Shown: positions 1 through 8,102 of the stretch, piece after piece
Layout of the letters: each line of letters opens with the position of its first letter
How positions within the stretch are numbered: position 1 is the first letter of the stretch
Assembly (NCBI GenBank): GCA_002478955.1
Contig: DLKK01000020.1
Span: 1 to 18,823 of the forward strand
Source: Treponema sp. UBA7590
GTDB taxonomy: Bacteria > Spirochaetota > Spirochaetia > Treponematales > Treponemataceae
Reading direction: 5' to 3'
Length of the DNA stretch: 18,823 nt
Position numbers and translations under genes: made by a program
Notes under the pieces: generated by a model
Database searches by the model: none
What the model was told of the DNA's origin: nothing
Seen by the model: only the letters and a program-made list of their open reading frames with translations

Positions 1-1
1 C

Positions 2-43
2 AATAACCATAAATTCGTGGCTGTTTTTGTTTATGACAAATAA
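2..43 (+). CDS. possible 3' end of an upstream gene (partial)
   Basis: The second reading frame is open from the window edge and gives 13 residues ending FVAVFVYDK before a TAA stop. The alternating hydrophobic pattern resembles a terminal beta strand, and the stop is followed directly by the compositionally different segment described next. Thirteen codons are too few to assign a family or to prove coding. An open frame of this length can arise by chance, so this is only a candidate end of a gene lying left of the window. Confidence 0.25.
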   Translation, partial: NNHKFVAVFVYDK

Positions 44-215
44 AACTAGCCGCGCAATGTGTTCCTTATGAAAACCCGGACTTCGAGCCGCTAGCCATTA
101 CAAAAACACAAGTTGCAGCGGATTTTCCGGGCAAGCGCATTATAAGACAACCGCGCTTCCGCATTTTGAACCTGCAGTGGACCGACCTTGCGGTGTGTTT
201 TCCTTGCAACTAACT
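44..215. other. G+C-rich intergenic segment of unknown nature
   Basis: Bases 61-180 contain 60 G or C out of 120, against roughly 30-40 percent in most of the window. Several frames on both strands stay open, as expected of G+C-rich DNA in an AT-rich genome, and none has a convincing start with a ribosome binding site. Short inverted repeats are present: AAGCGC at 133-138 with GCGCTT at 153-158, and GTTGCA at 112-117 with TGCAAC at 205-210. This could be a structured RNA, a dispersed repeat or a remnant of a transferred gene. I could not match it to a known RNA family or to the integron attC consensus. Confidence 0.35.
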
Positions 216-225
216 TTCATTCCGA

Positions 226-252
226 TTGTCTAAATTCTTAAATTCATATACT
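226..252 (+). promoter_or_regulatory. candidate promoter of the envelope-protein operon
   Basis: TTGTCT at 226-231 resembles a -35 box and TATACT at 247-252 a -10 box. The 15-base spacer is shorter than ideal. An overlapping TATAAC at 252-257 is an alternative -10. The position fits, about 35 bases before the ATG at 286, which is preceded by AGGGG at 273-277. Assigned by eye only. Confidence 0.35.
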
Positions 253-285
253 ATAACCAAATACCATTTTTCAGGGGTATCAAGA

Positions 286-3200
286 ATGAAAAGAGATGTT
301 GGATTTTCGGTTCGGGTTTTTGTTGCGTGCGCGCTTGTTTTTGCCGGTACGTTAAGTTTTTCGGGCTGCCAGAATGATTTGCTGGAATCACCTTCATTCC
401 AGAACCGCGGCTCTTATTCAACAGGCAGAGTTGCAGCCCCTACAAATGTAACAGCGACCCAGGGTGGATTCAGAAGCATCACATTAAAATGGACGGCGGC
501 AAAGTCGGCTGTTCTTTACAATATATATTCTTCCGATACAGCGACAGGAAATTTTACATTTCTTGAACAGACTCCAGACGCAACCTGCAGCTACACATTA
601 AGCGAAAACCCGGACGTAAAAAAATACTATAAAATCCAGTCGGTTGACTCAAACGGCGAAGTTTCCGAGCTGTACAGCCAGATTTGCTTCGGAACAACTC
701 TTGCAACCCCAATCATCACAAGTATAAAGCAGAACGCAAACGGAGACGAGATAACCGTGCGCTGGTACAAAGGCGTGAACTGCACCACAGATACATACCT
801 GAACAGCGGACTTATCTATACCGTGGTTCTTTACAACGCGGACGGAACACAAGTCATAAAAGAAGAAACAATCTCCGCAATGGACGTAAAAGAAGCCGCG
901 GACACAAAATACACCTTCAAGAACCTTACTCCAAACACAGAATACTGCATCCAGATAAAAGCCTACACAAAAGCCGCCCAGGACTCAAAATCAACAGAAA
1001 ACAGCGACATCCTGAACCAGTCAACAGCACACTCGCTTATTCCAGCCGCCCCGGAAAACTTTGCAGTTTCAAAAGGAACTTCAAAAGACCAGGTAACACT
1101 TTCATGGACACTGCCAAAATTCGCAGAAATCAAAAGCTCAACAGCCTTTGAAACACGACCGGTCTACTTTAAAATCTACCGCAAACTTGAATCCGCACCC
1201 GAAAATGCCTATGAACCGATTGTAAGTTATTTGGGAACTACTGAACTAAAAGAGAACGAAAAACCTGCAAAAACTGCGATTCACTTTACAAAAAAAGAAG
1301 CCGGAGAAGGTTCTGACCCAACCGCAGAAATAAAATACGGAGAATCTCTTGCTGCTTCAAAAACAACAGACAGCGAAGAAAAAGAAATAGAAATCCCGGC
1401 AAAAATAGAAATAATAAGCATTGAATACCCAAAAGATGACGCAGAAACTGATGTAAACTATCCAAATTACATTCCGGGAACAAAAATAACACTTTCAGAC
1501 AAGACAGTTTCTCGTGGACAAAAATATACCTACCGCATACAGTCATTTATAGATGACAGCAAAAAGAAGAACGTAACCTCAGACGAATCCTATAGCGACG
1601 AAACTGGCTGGCTAATCAATAGTCCTACAGTCTCTGTTTCTTCAACATACAAAGAAAATGAAAAAGACGAGAACTTAATCGACAGTTTTACTGTAACACT
1701 GAATTTTAAATTTGATGATTTCGGACAGCCGTACAATTATGTAATCACAGAAACCTGTCAAAAAATGAAAAAAGCCACAGCAGAAGAAATTGAAGAAGGC
1801 AAGCAGGATTATCCTGATCCTGACAGTCCAGCAACAGAAACACATCCTAACTCAACTTCATACAGCAACTTTTTTCCTTGGACAGCCACATATGAACCAT
1901 TAGACGAAGAAAACACATATCTTCTATATACATATGATATTGCGGTATGCCCAAAAGACAGCGGAAGCGATGACAGTAATCATTATATAAAAGTTTCAGC
2001 CCCAGGTTCCGTAATTGTAATAAACGACAAAAGCATGATTCCTGATGTTTCAAGTTTCAAAGTAGAAGACGGCTACAAAGACAAATTTAAACTTTCATGG
2101 ATTTATGATAAAAACTGCAAATATATATTAACATGGAAAAACACAGATAAGAATGGAACTGAAACACAAGGCGAATACGAATTCCAAGAATCTGACTTTA
2201 TAAAAAATGAAAACCAAATTGAAAACAAAACAGAATTTACTTACGACCATAAAGCAGAAAGTGGTGACATCAGAACTGAATACACATTAAACGCTGACAA
2301 CGGATTAAAAAATCATGAAACCAAAAATGAAGAATTCAAGACGCTTGGAACTCCAGAGCCGTATTTTGAGCCAGCCTATGATTCCATAAAAGTTATTTGG
2401 CAGGCAGTACAAAAAGCAGACAGCAGCAAATACGAGGCAAAATATAAATTCGGACCGAATGAAGCCATTACCATCGCGGCAGAAAACGTAAAGACAGATG
2501 ATGATGGAAAAACATTCTACTGTGAAATACAAAAACCATACGGCGAAACAACATCAGAAGAACTCGCTGTTGACAACACAACAGACGCATCAATAGCCGG
2601 CAGCAATATTACCTTTACTCTTACAGCAGCCAGTGATGTTGACAATAACAACAGCTCAATTGACATTGCGACACTTGGGCCAGCAAACCTTGACTTAAAA
2701 GTTACAGGAGACCGAAATCTTATACAATTGCAGTGGAACAAAGTTAAAGGCGCAAAAGGCTATCTTATTTTCCGCAAAAAATACATAAATGAATATTTTT
2801 CAAATGAAGAAAACAAAGGTGATTTGTATTACTACGAAACAGATTCTGAAAACGGAACAATATCTTTGATAGGCGCGGATGCAACGGCTGCAGCCTCTTG
2901 TACACAAACCGCAGGAAGATTTACTTTTACAGATAAATACCAATCAATTAATCTTACTGAAGATGACCTGAAAAACCAGTACAAGACAGACCAAGCCCAA
3001 ATAAAATGGGGAATTCGCTATGGCTATACAGTTATACCAGTCCTAAACCCGTCTGACTTTGAATTCAACGATGATTACTCAATAAAAGGCTCAAAAATCG
3101 CATATACAGACACATCTTTGGAAAAAGTGGAAAAAAGCGGCGCGACTTACGGCTACGGTTTGGCACTTACAGCTTCAAAAGCAACAACAAATGACAAAGT

Positions 3201-4551
3201 AAAACTTTCATGGAAACCACCATACAATAACACAGCAAAGCCAACTGTATTTTACCGCAATTACAATGCGGCAAATGGTTCTACTTGGAATCAGGAAACA
3301 GATTATATAGGCTTAAGCACAGACTCAACAACAGAATGTTCGCCAAAAATACCTTATAAAGCATACGATTACTTAGTTTACTATAACATTGAAGGAAAAC
3401 CGGACATTGACCCATACTATGAATATTTTATTTCCCAAAGGACTGATTCTGATGATGAAAAAGAAAACAAGGGATATATCTTTAGTTTTGCAACACCTAC
3501 AGCAACCTACGCAGGAAAAAACGATGTGAAAGATTCCAACTATTATGCAGAAAAATTTACATGGCAGACATTTGGTGACGAAGGATTTAATATTTATGAC
3601 ACAACAGAAAGAAAGAAAAAACCTGACTCCATACAACTTTTTATGCTTAACACAAACAAAGCTGTTGGCTGGCAACAAATTGCAGAAATAAATCCGGAAA
3701 CGCTGAAAGCAACTGTAAATGCAGCAACCTGCAACACTTATGACTTGGACATTGACACAACAGACGCATACAGCATAACAGTTGCACCAAATGGAATAAA
3801 AAATAATGGAGCAGCAAACACAGACGGACTTTTAAAAGTTTTACGCGATGCAAAACACTACTACAAAGTTCAAGGCAGTCGAAAAGACGGAGAAGCAACT
3901 ATTTACACAGAAGTTGGCACTGATGGTTCAATTTTTGCGTACAGACAGATAACGGATGAGGAACTTGTAAAGGCGACAATGCTTGTTATTGCGGATGCAT
4001 TTAATAAAACTTCGCAAGGAAGTACAACAAATGGAACAACAGGTTCTTTTTGGTGGGATTCAAAGTATTCATGGGATTTTGATGCTTGGTATAAACTAAA
4101 AATGAAGATAAATGATTACATTGTATCATGGACACAATTACCAAATAATAATTTGATAATAAGTAATCTTCCAGCTTGCATAAAAATTTCAGCCCCAAAT
4201 AATTCAAATGATACAATGGGAAGTGCTTGGGATAAGAAACCATATTTTTTATGCACCGGAGATAGTAAAAATTTTAATATTTCTAACCTTATTCCGCTTA
4301 CAATTGAAAATACTAATATTCCTTTATCTTCTTATTCAGGAACTGTAAACTTTGCGGCATTTGGTTCTGATGCAAATGAAGATAAAGGAAAGGCTAATAA
4401 TTCTCAATTCTCTGTTACAGTTGAACACAATGGTTCTGAACCATTCAATAAAGATGTTTCTGGCGATGAAGTAAAAAGATGGTTTCCTGCAAAAATTGGA
4501 AACAATCCATATACAGGCGATTCATCTGACTACGGTTGGTGGGAGGACTAA
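286..4551 (+). CDS. large FN3-repeat surface lipoprotein, first gene of operon
   Basis: A 1421-residue predicted lipoprotein. The ATG at 286 is chosen over an in-frame TTG at 226 because AGGGG lies 8 bases upstream and a signal peptide starts there: a basic end, a hydrophobic core and a lipobox SFSGC with Cys28. The mature protein is a chain of FN3-like beta-sandwich domains, recognised by repeated patterns such as ITLKW, YKIQSV and LTPNTEYCIQIKAY. They begin near residues 50, 140, 252, 584, 686, 797 and 959, some with long acidic insertions (e.g. 300-400). The last 200 residues, from about 1220, are not FN3-like and are Asn/Ser/Trp-rich, ending GWWED. FN3 chains in bacterial surface proteins usually mediate adhesion or spacing; the ligand here is unknown. 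The ribosome binding site of the next gene lies in the last codons, so translation is probably coupled. The 3' end is much more AT-rich than the 5' end. Confidence 0.85.
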   Translation: MKRDVGFSVRVFVACALVFAGTLSFSGCQNDLLESPSFQNRGSYSTGRVAAPTNVTATQGGFRSITLKWTAAKSAVLYNIYSSDTATGNFTFLEQTPDATCSYTLSENPDVKKYYKIQSVDSNGEVSELYSQICFGTTLATPIITSIKQNANGDEITVRWYKGVNCTTDTYLNSGLIYTVVLYNADGTQVIKEETISAMDVKEAADTKYTFKNLTPNTEYCIQIKAYTKAAQDSKSTENSDILNQSTAHSLIPAAPENFAVSKGTSKDQVTLSWTLPKFAEIKSSTAFETRPVYFKIYRKLESAPENAYEPIVSYLGTTELKENEKPAKTAIHFTKKEAGEGSDPTAEIKYGESLAASKTTDSEEKEIEIPAKIEIISIEYPKDDAETDVNYPNYIPGTKITLSDKTVSRGQKYTYRIQSFIDDSKKKNVTSDESYSDETGWLINSPTVSVSSTYKENEKDENLIDSFTVTLNFKFDDFGQPYNYVITETCQKMKKATAEEIEEGKQDYPDPDSPATETHPNSTSYSNFFPWTATYEPLDEENTYLLYTYDIAVCPKDSGSDDSNHYIKVSAPGSVIVINDKSMIPDVSSFKVEDGYKDKFKLSWIYDKNCKYILTWKNTDKNGTETQGEYEFQESDFIKNENQIENKTEFTYDHKAESGDIRTEYTLNADNGLKNHETKNEEFKTLGTPEPYFEPAYDSIKVIWQAVQKADSSKYEAKYKFGPNEAITIAAENVKTDDDGKTFYCEIQKPYGETTSEELAVDNTTDASIAGSNITFTLTAASDVDNNNSSIDIATLGPANLDLKVTGDRNLIQLQWNKVKGAKGYLIFRKKYINEYFSNEENKGDLYYYETDSENGTISLIGADATAAASCTQTAGRFTFTDKYQSINLTEDDLKNQYKTDQAQIKWGIRYGYTVIPVLNPSDFEFNDDYSIKGSKIAYTDTSLEKVEKSGATYGYGLALTASKATTNDKVKLSWKPPYNNTAKPTVFYRNYNAANGSTWNQETDYIGLSTDSTTECSPKIPYKAYDYLVYYNIEGKPDIDPYYEYFISQRTDSDDEKENKGYIFSFATPTATYAGKNDVKDSNYYAEKFTWQTFGDEGFNIYDTTERKKKPDSIQLFMLNTNKAVGWQQIAEINPETLKATVNAATCNTYDLDIDTTDAYSITVAPNGIKNNGAANTDGLLKVLRDAKHYYKVQGSRKDGEATIYTEVGTDGSIFAYRQITDEELVKATMLVIADAFNKTSQGSTTNGTTGSFWWDSKYSWDFDAWYKLKMKINDYIVSWTQLPNNNLIISNLPACIKISAPNNSNDTMGSAWDKKPYFLCTGDSKNFNISNLIPLTIENTNIPLSSYSGTVNFAAFGSDANEDKGKANNSQFSVTVEHNGSEPFNKDVSGDEVKRWFPAKIGNNPYTGDSSDYGWWED

Positions 4552-4553
4552 AA

Positions 4554-7085
4554 ATGAAACACACTACAAGCTTTACTTTGCACAATGAAAAAATCGAATC
4601 CCGTTTTACCCCCACCCTACTGCTTTGCGGCATAATTTTGGCAGGCTGTCTGGTGTTGGCTTCTTGTTCAAGTTTCTTTGAATCAGATGTTTCAATGAAC
4701 TCAAACAGCAACAATTCCAGCATTTATGACCTTTTAACTCCGCCGGAAAAAATAGAGAAACTTTCTGCGCCAACGGAAATCTTTATTTCGCAGGGAATAT
4801 ATTCCGGCAAAATAGAAGTAAGCTGGTCGGCTGTTCCAAACGCAACTTCTTATAAAATCGAGCGCGCTGTTGTAAAAGAAAAAAATGCGGACGGCACTTG
4901 GGAAATGCCAAAAGAATCAGACTTTGAGCTTTTGACTTCTTCCAACATTTACAACACAAAATACACAGACACAATAATCCAGGAAACAAAATACACAAGC
5001 ATTGAGCTGAACTATGTGTATTACTACCGCGTTTTTGCCCAGAACCTTCCAAAAGGCTACACAGAAAGCGAATATTTTCCGGACTATTCTGAACACAAAA
5101 TCCTTGATGAAGAAGGCAACGAGACCGGAACTGAAGTTTACGCAGACCCTACAAAATATGGAACTCTTTTAAAGCCTGTTACAGAAATAGAAGCGTCAAA
5201 GGGAACTTCTTCTGATTCAATCACAATAAAATGGAACGCCGTTCCAGATGTGTGGAAATACAAGATTGAACGTTGTGAACGCGAACAAGGCAATTACTAT
5301 CAGATTGCAGAAGTCTACGCGAATGAAACAGAATATATTGATGAAATGGATGAAGCCGACCAGGGAACTGAATTTTACTACAAAGTTTACGTCTTGAACC
5401 GGACAAATGAACTTTCTTGCGCAAGCGCTGCCGCAATGGGATATTCCTTGCAGCCGGGCGCACCGACATATCCAGAAAATATTCATGTAGAAAATGGTCT
5501 TGGAACAAGCGCGTCTGCCTTGACTGTAAAATGGACGTCGCTTTCTGCTCCTTCTGATGGCGGAACTTTAACATACAACCTGTACAGAACAAGCTCCAAC
5601 GACTCTGTTTATAAACTTGTAAAATCAAACATTGAAGTAACAACGTCAGAATACGAAGACACAAGCGTAAAACCTGGAATTTACTATTATTACTTTATTC
5701 AGACAACAAAAACAAACGGCGAAGAAAAACTGAAAAGTTCTTTCAGCGAAACCGGAAAAGATTCTGCAAAACCGGCCTATGGATTCATTTTAAGTGCGCC
5801 TTCTTACGTAGAAGTTGATGACGGTTCAGACACAGAACACAAAAAAATAGTCTGGTCGCCGGCAATAAACAGTATTTCCGCAGAAGAAAAAGTTGACTTT
5901 AAGTACAATATTTATACAGACTCAACTCAAAATGGAATTTTCGACACTATCATTGCAAATTCAATCTCTGGAACTTCTGATGTAAGTGGAAATCTTTCTT
6001 TTGAAGTACCGATTGACGAGAACACAAAATTCTTTAAAATCACAACCGTAAACGAAAATGGCGTGGACAAAGAAAGCGCAAAGAGCGAGACTGTTGCGCC
6101 TGTTCCAGAAGCTCCAAAAAGCGTATACGCAACAAAAACCGCCGGATTAGCCACAATAAAAGACAAGGTTTCCGAAGCTGGCGGAACTTTTGATGAAACT
6201 TTGTGGACTGTAAACAAGAATGAGGTTTACCCGGTTCTTATAACATGGCAGGAACCGGATGGCGGTGCGGACGGCGGTTACGATATTTACCGTTCAACAA
6301 AAGCGGACTCAGGATTCAAAAAAGTTGATTCAGTACGTCAGACTTATTATGTTGACTCTTATGCGACTGCAAAATCTGGAATCATGTATTTTTATAAAGT
6401 TATCTCGTTGAACAGCCTTGGCCAGGGAAGAAAATCAAACGACCCGGCAAATGACATTGAACACTATGCGCGTGGCTACGGCGCAATCACACGCGAACAG
6501 TGGTTCAGGGAATACAACAAGAACATCGCAAGCTCGCAGAAAAAACTTACGCTCATGCACAAACCTAGCGATCTGGACAAAGTAGGCTCAGAAAGCGTAA
6601 AAGGAAACATAAGCGGAACTTTGGGCTACAATGCAAAGGTTGCCGGTCTTGGCGCGGAAATCACAATGCCGTACACAAATTACGCCGACCACTTTATTAG
6701 CGACGACAGCACTTTGGGAATCAGGTTCATTCTGAACGGAAACACGGACACAACTTCAAACATGAGCGCAAACGGCCACATGCACGAAACAGTACATTGT
6801 TTTTCTAAGGAGATTGACGTTACAAATGAATCTTCAATAGGAAACGCTCTGGAAAATCTTTCTGACGCGGCTAAAAAGACAATCACTAACACTGGCGACA
6901 AACATTATCTTTGCGGAATGTATCCAGGCTACGCAGTCTACAACAACCTTGAAATCAAGGGCGGAGCTGCCGGCGGCGGTTACTACATTGTGCAGACTTA
7001 TGAGCTTGACAGAAAGGACAAAGAAAGCGGAACAGTTGTTCTTGCGGAAGATAAAGTAAACTGGCTTGTAGGAGAAGAAAAATAA
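4554..7085 (+). CDS. FN3-repeat lipoprotein with novel C-terminal domain
   Basis: An 843-residue predicted lipoprotein. The ATG at 4554 follows the previous stop by two bases and is served by GGGAGGA at 4541-4547; an upstream in-frame GTG-type start lies before this site and is less likely. The signal region holds two lipobox-like motifs, LAGC (Cys32) and LASC (Cys38); the second, at the end of the hydrophobic stretch, is the likelier lipidation site. About five FN3-like domains follow (residues about 70-640), with motifs such as IEVSWSAVPNATSYKIERA and ITIKWNAVP. Residues about 660-843 form a separate domain starting KKLTLMHK, Gly/Asn-rich, with SANGHMHE and KGGAAGGGYYIV. The same domain makes up the next protein. 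No enzyme motif was seen, so a structural or adhesive role at the outer surface is inferred. Confidence 0.85.
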   Translation: MKHTTSFTLHNEKIESRFTPTLLLCGIILAGCLVLASCSSFFESDVSMNSNSNNSSIYDLLTPPEKIEKLSAPTEIFISQGIYSGKIEVSWSAVPNATSYKIERAVVKEKNADGTWEMPKESDFELLTSSNIYNTKYTDTIIQETKYTSIELNYVYYYRVFAQNLPKGYTESEYFPDYSEHKILDEEGNETGTEVYADPTKYGTLLKPVTEIEASKGTSSDSITIKWNAVPDVWKYKIERCEREQGNYYQIAEVYANETEYIDEMDEADQGTEFYYKVYVLNRTNELSCASAAAMGYSLQPGAPTYPENIHVENGLGTSASALTVKWTSLSAPSDGGTLTYNLYRTSSNDSVYKLVKSNIEVTTSEYEDTSVKPGIYYYYFIQTTKTNGEEKLKSSFSETGKDSAKPAYGFILSAPSYVEVDDGSDTEHKKIVWSPAINSISAEEKVDFKYNIYTDSTQNGIFDTIIANSISGTSDVSGNLSFEVPIDENTKFFKITTVNENGVDKESAKSETVAPVPEAPKSVYATKTAGLATIKDKVSEAGGTFDETLWTVNKNEVYPVLITWQEPDGGADGGYDIYRSTKADSGFKKVDSVRQTYYVDSYATAKSGIMYFYKVISLNSLGQGRKSNDPANDIEHYARGYGAITREQWFREYNKNIASSQKKLTLMHKPSDLDKVGSESVKGNISGTLGYNAKVAGLGAEITMPYTNYADHFISDDSTLGIRFILNGNTDTTSNMSANGHMHETVHCFSKEIDVTNESSIGNALENLSDAAKKTITNTGDKHYLCGMYPGYAVYNNLEIKGGAAGGGYYIVQTYELDRKDKESGTVVLAEDKVNWLVGEEK

Positions 7086-7672
7086 TGAAAAACAAAAAAA
7101 TCTTATTTTTAGGAACTATTTATCTTTTGTGTTCGGCAATTTTTCTTTATGCGGAACAAAATGAACAAGAACTAAATGCAGATTCAGAAATGCCTAGAAC
7201 TGAATTTTCAGATGATGTTGAATATTTGCATGCATTCAACGAATCTTCTTTGCGCAGCCACAAGAAACTTACACTTATGCACAAAAAAAGCAATCTTGCA
7301 AAGCTTGGCAAGGAAAAAATCAACGGAGATATAAGCGGAACTTGCGAATATTGGGCCCGTGTACGCGGATTCAGGGGCGTTGTTACAATTGTCTACAAGG
7401 ACTACTGTGATTTTGACGGTTGGATATTGAACGGCGAATGTAACACAAGGGCGAATATCCATGCGAATGGCAAAATGTATGGCAATATTGAAATAACCGG
7501 CGCAAATCCTGGAAAAATATATTACGAGAATGTGATTATAAAAAAAGGAACCAGCGCAGGCGGAACTTACGGTGTCCAGCGGAATGGCTTTGAACGCTCG
7601 GAAGTTGAATACAATGTTCTTCCTCAGGAAGTTGAAGAGTCAATTGACGATATAACTGAGCAACCCGCATAA
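7085..7672 (+). CDS. secreted protein, stand-alone copy of the neighbour's C-terminal domain
   Basis: A 195-residue exported protein. Its ATG shares one base with the previous stop (TAATG), with GGAG at 7071-7074. The N-terminus is a typical signal peptide with probable signal peptidase I cleavage after LYA (residue 23) and no lipobox cysteine, so the product should be released into the periplasm or outside. Residues about 55-180 align by eye with residues about 660-830 of the upstream lipoprotein: KKLTLMHK, then GDISGT against GNISGT, HANGKMYG against SANGHMHE, PGKIYYENVIIKKG against PGYAVYNNLEIKGG, and AGGTYGVQ against GGGYYIVQ. The neighbour has about 40 extra residues in the middle. The repeated Gly, Asn and hydrophobic spacing suggests a beta-rich, perhaps solenoid fold (inference). 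I recognise no named family, and function is unknown. Confidence 0.8.
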   Translation: MKNKKILFLGTIYLLCSAIFLYAEQNEQELNADSEMPRTEFSDDVEYLHAFNESSLRSHKKLTLMHKKSNLAKLGKEKINGDISGTCEYWARVRGFRGVVTIVYKDYCDFDGWILNGECNTRANIHANGKMYGNIEITGANPGKIYYENVIIKKGTSAGGTYGVQRNGFERSEVEYNVLPQEVEESIDDITEQPA

Positions 7673-7702
7673 AAAATACGTCTTATAAAAACTGGAGTAA
7701 TT

Positions 7703-8092
7703 ATGAAATCAATAAAGAAAATATTTTTGTCTGTAACTGCAATCTGCGCGTTCTTTACGAGTATCCTGCTTTCTTCATGCTATGAGCCTTCTCCTTTGTA
7801 CGGAAAATGGGCAGACGACTACGGAAACTATGTTACTTTTACTTCTGACGGAACTTTTGTGGCTAAAATCTATACAGAGCCGCAGGATGAAAAAAGCGAG
7901 ATTAACTATCAGGGTGAATATTCTGTAATAGATAATGTCCTTGTTTTTACGGTTTCAGAAAAAGACGGAGAAACGGTCTCTGAGACAATAAACACTGAAT
8001 GGGACATCCGTGGCTCAATGCTTTACCTTACGTGGACAAACGCTTCAAACAACAAGACTTTGAATCTTACTTTGTATCATGTTTCAAAATAA
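7703..8092 (+). CDS. small lipoprotein with lipocalin-like/DUF5640-type pattern
   Basis: A 129-residue predicted lipoprotein. GGAG at 7694-7697 is well placed before the ATG, 30 bases after the previous stop. The signal peptide ends in lipobox LSSC with Cys26. The mature part starts with YGKWADDYGNYVTFTSDGTF, a pattern seen in small bacterial lipoproteins of the lipocalin-like and DUF5640-like groups, in which a G-x-W strand is followed by a beta hairpin with SDGTF. The later segment ILYLTWTN-like (near MLYLTWTNASNNKTLNLTLY) fits a closing pair of strands. Ligand and role are unknown. It lies between the domain-sharing pair and the predicted barrel, so it may be an accessory factor of the same assembly (inference). 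Confidence 0.75.
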   Translation: MKSIKKIFLSVTAICAFFTSILLSSCYEPSPLYGKWADDYGNYVTFTSDGTFVAKIYTEPQDEKSEINYQGEYSVIDNVLVFTVSEKDGETVSETINTEWDIRGSMLYLTWTNASNNKTLNLTLYHVSK

Positions 8093-8102
8093 GGCGGAAA
8101 AT

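Noticed and set aside
44..215. Possible integron attC site in the G+C-rich segment
   Set aside because: No GTTRRRY core site was found on either strand, and the ends do not pair well over the expected length.
226..285. Upstream TTG start for the first FN3 lipoprotein
   Set aside because: The extra 20 residues precede a complete lipoprotein signal, and the ATG at 286 has a good ribosome binding site.
649..3898. Many open frames of 60-150 codons on both strands inside the first FN3 gene
   Set aside because: They overlap a well-supported long gene, lack good ribosome binding sites, and their translations are low-complexity or Cys/Leu-rich, as expected of shadow frames.
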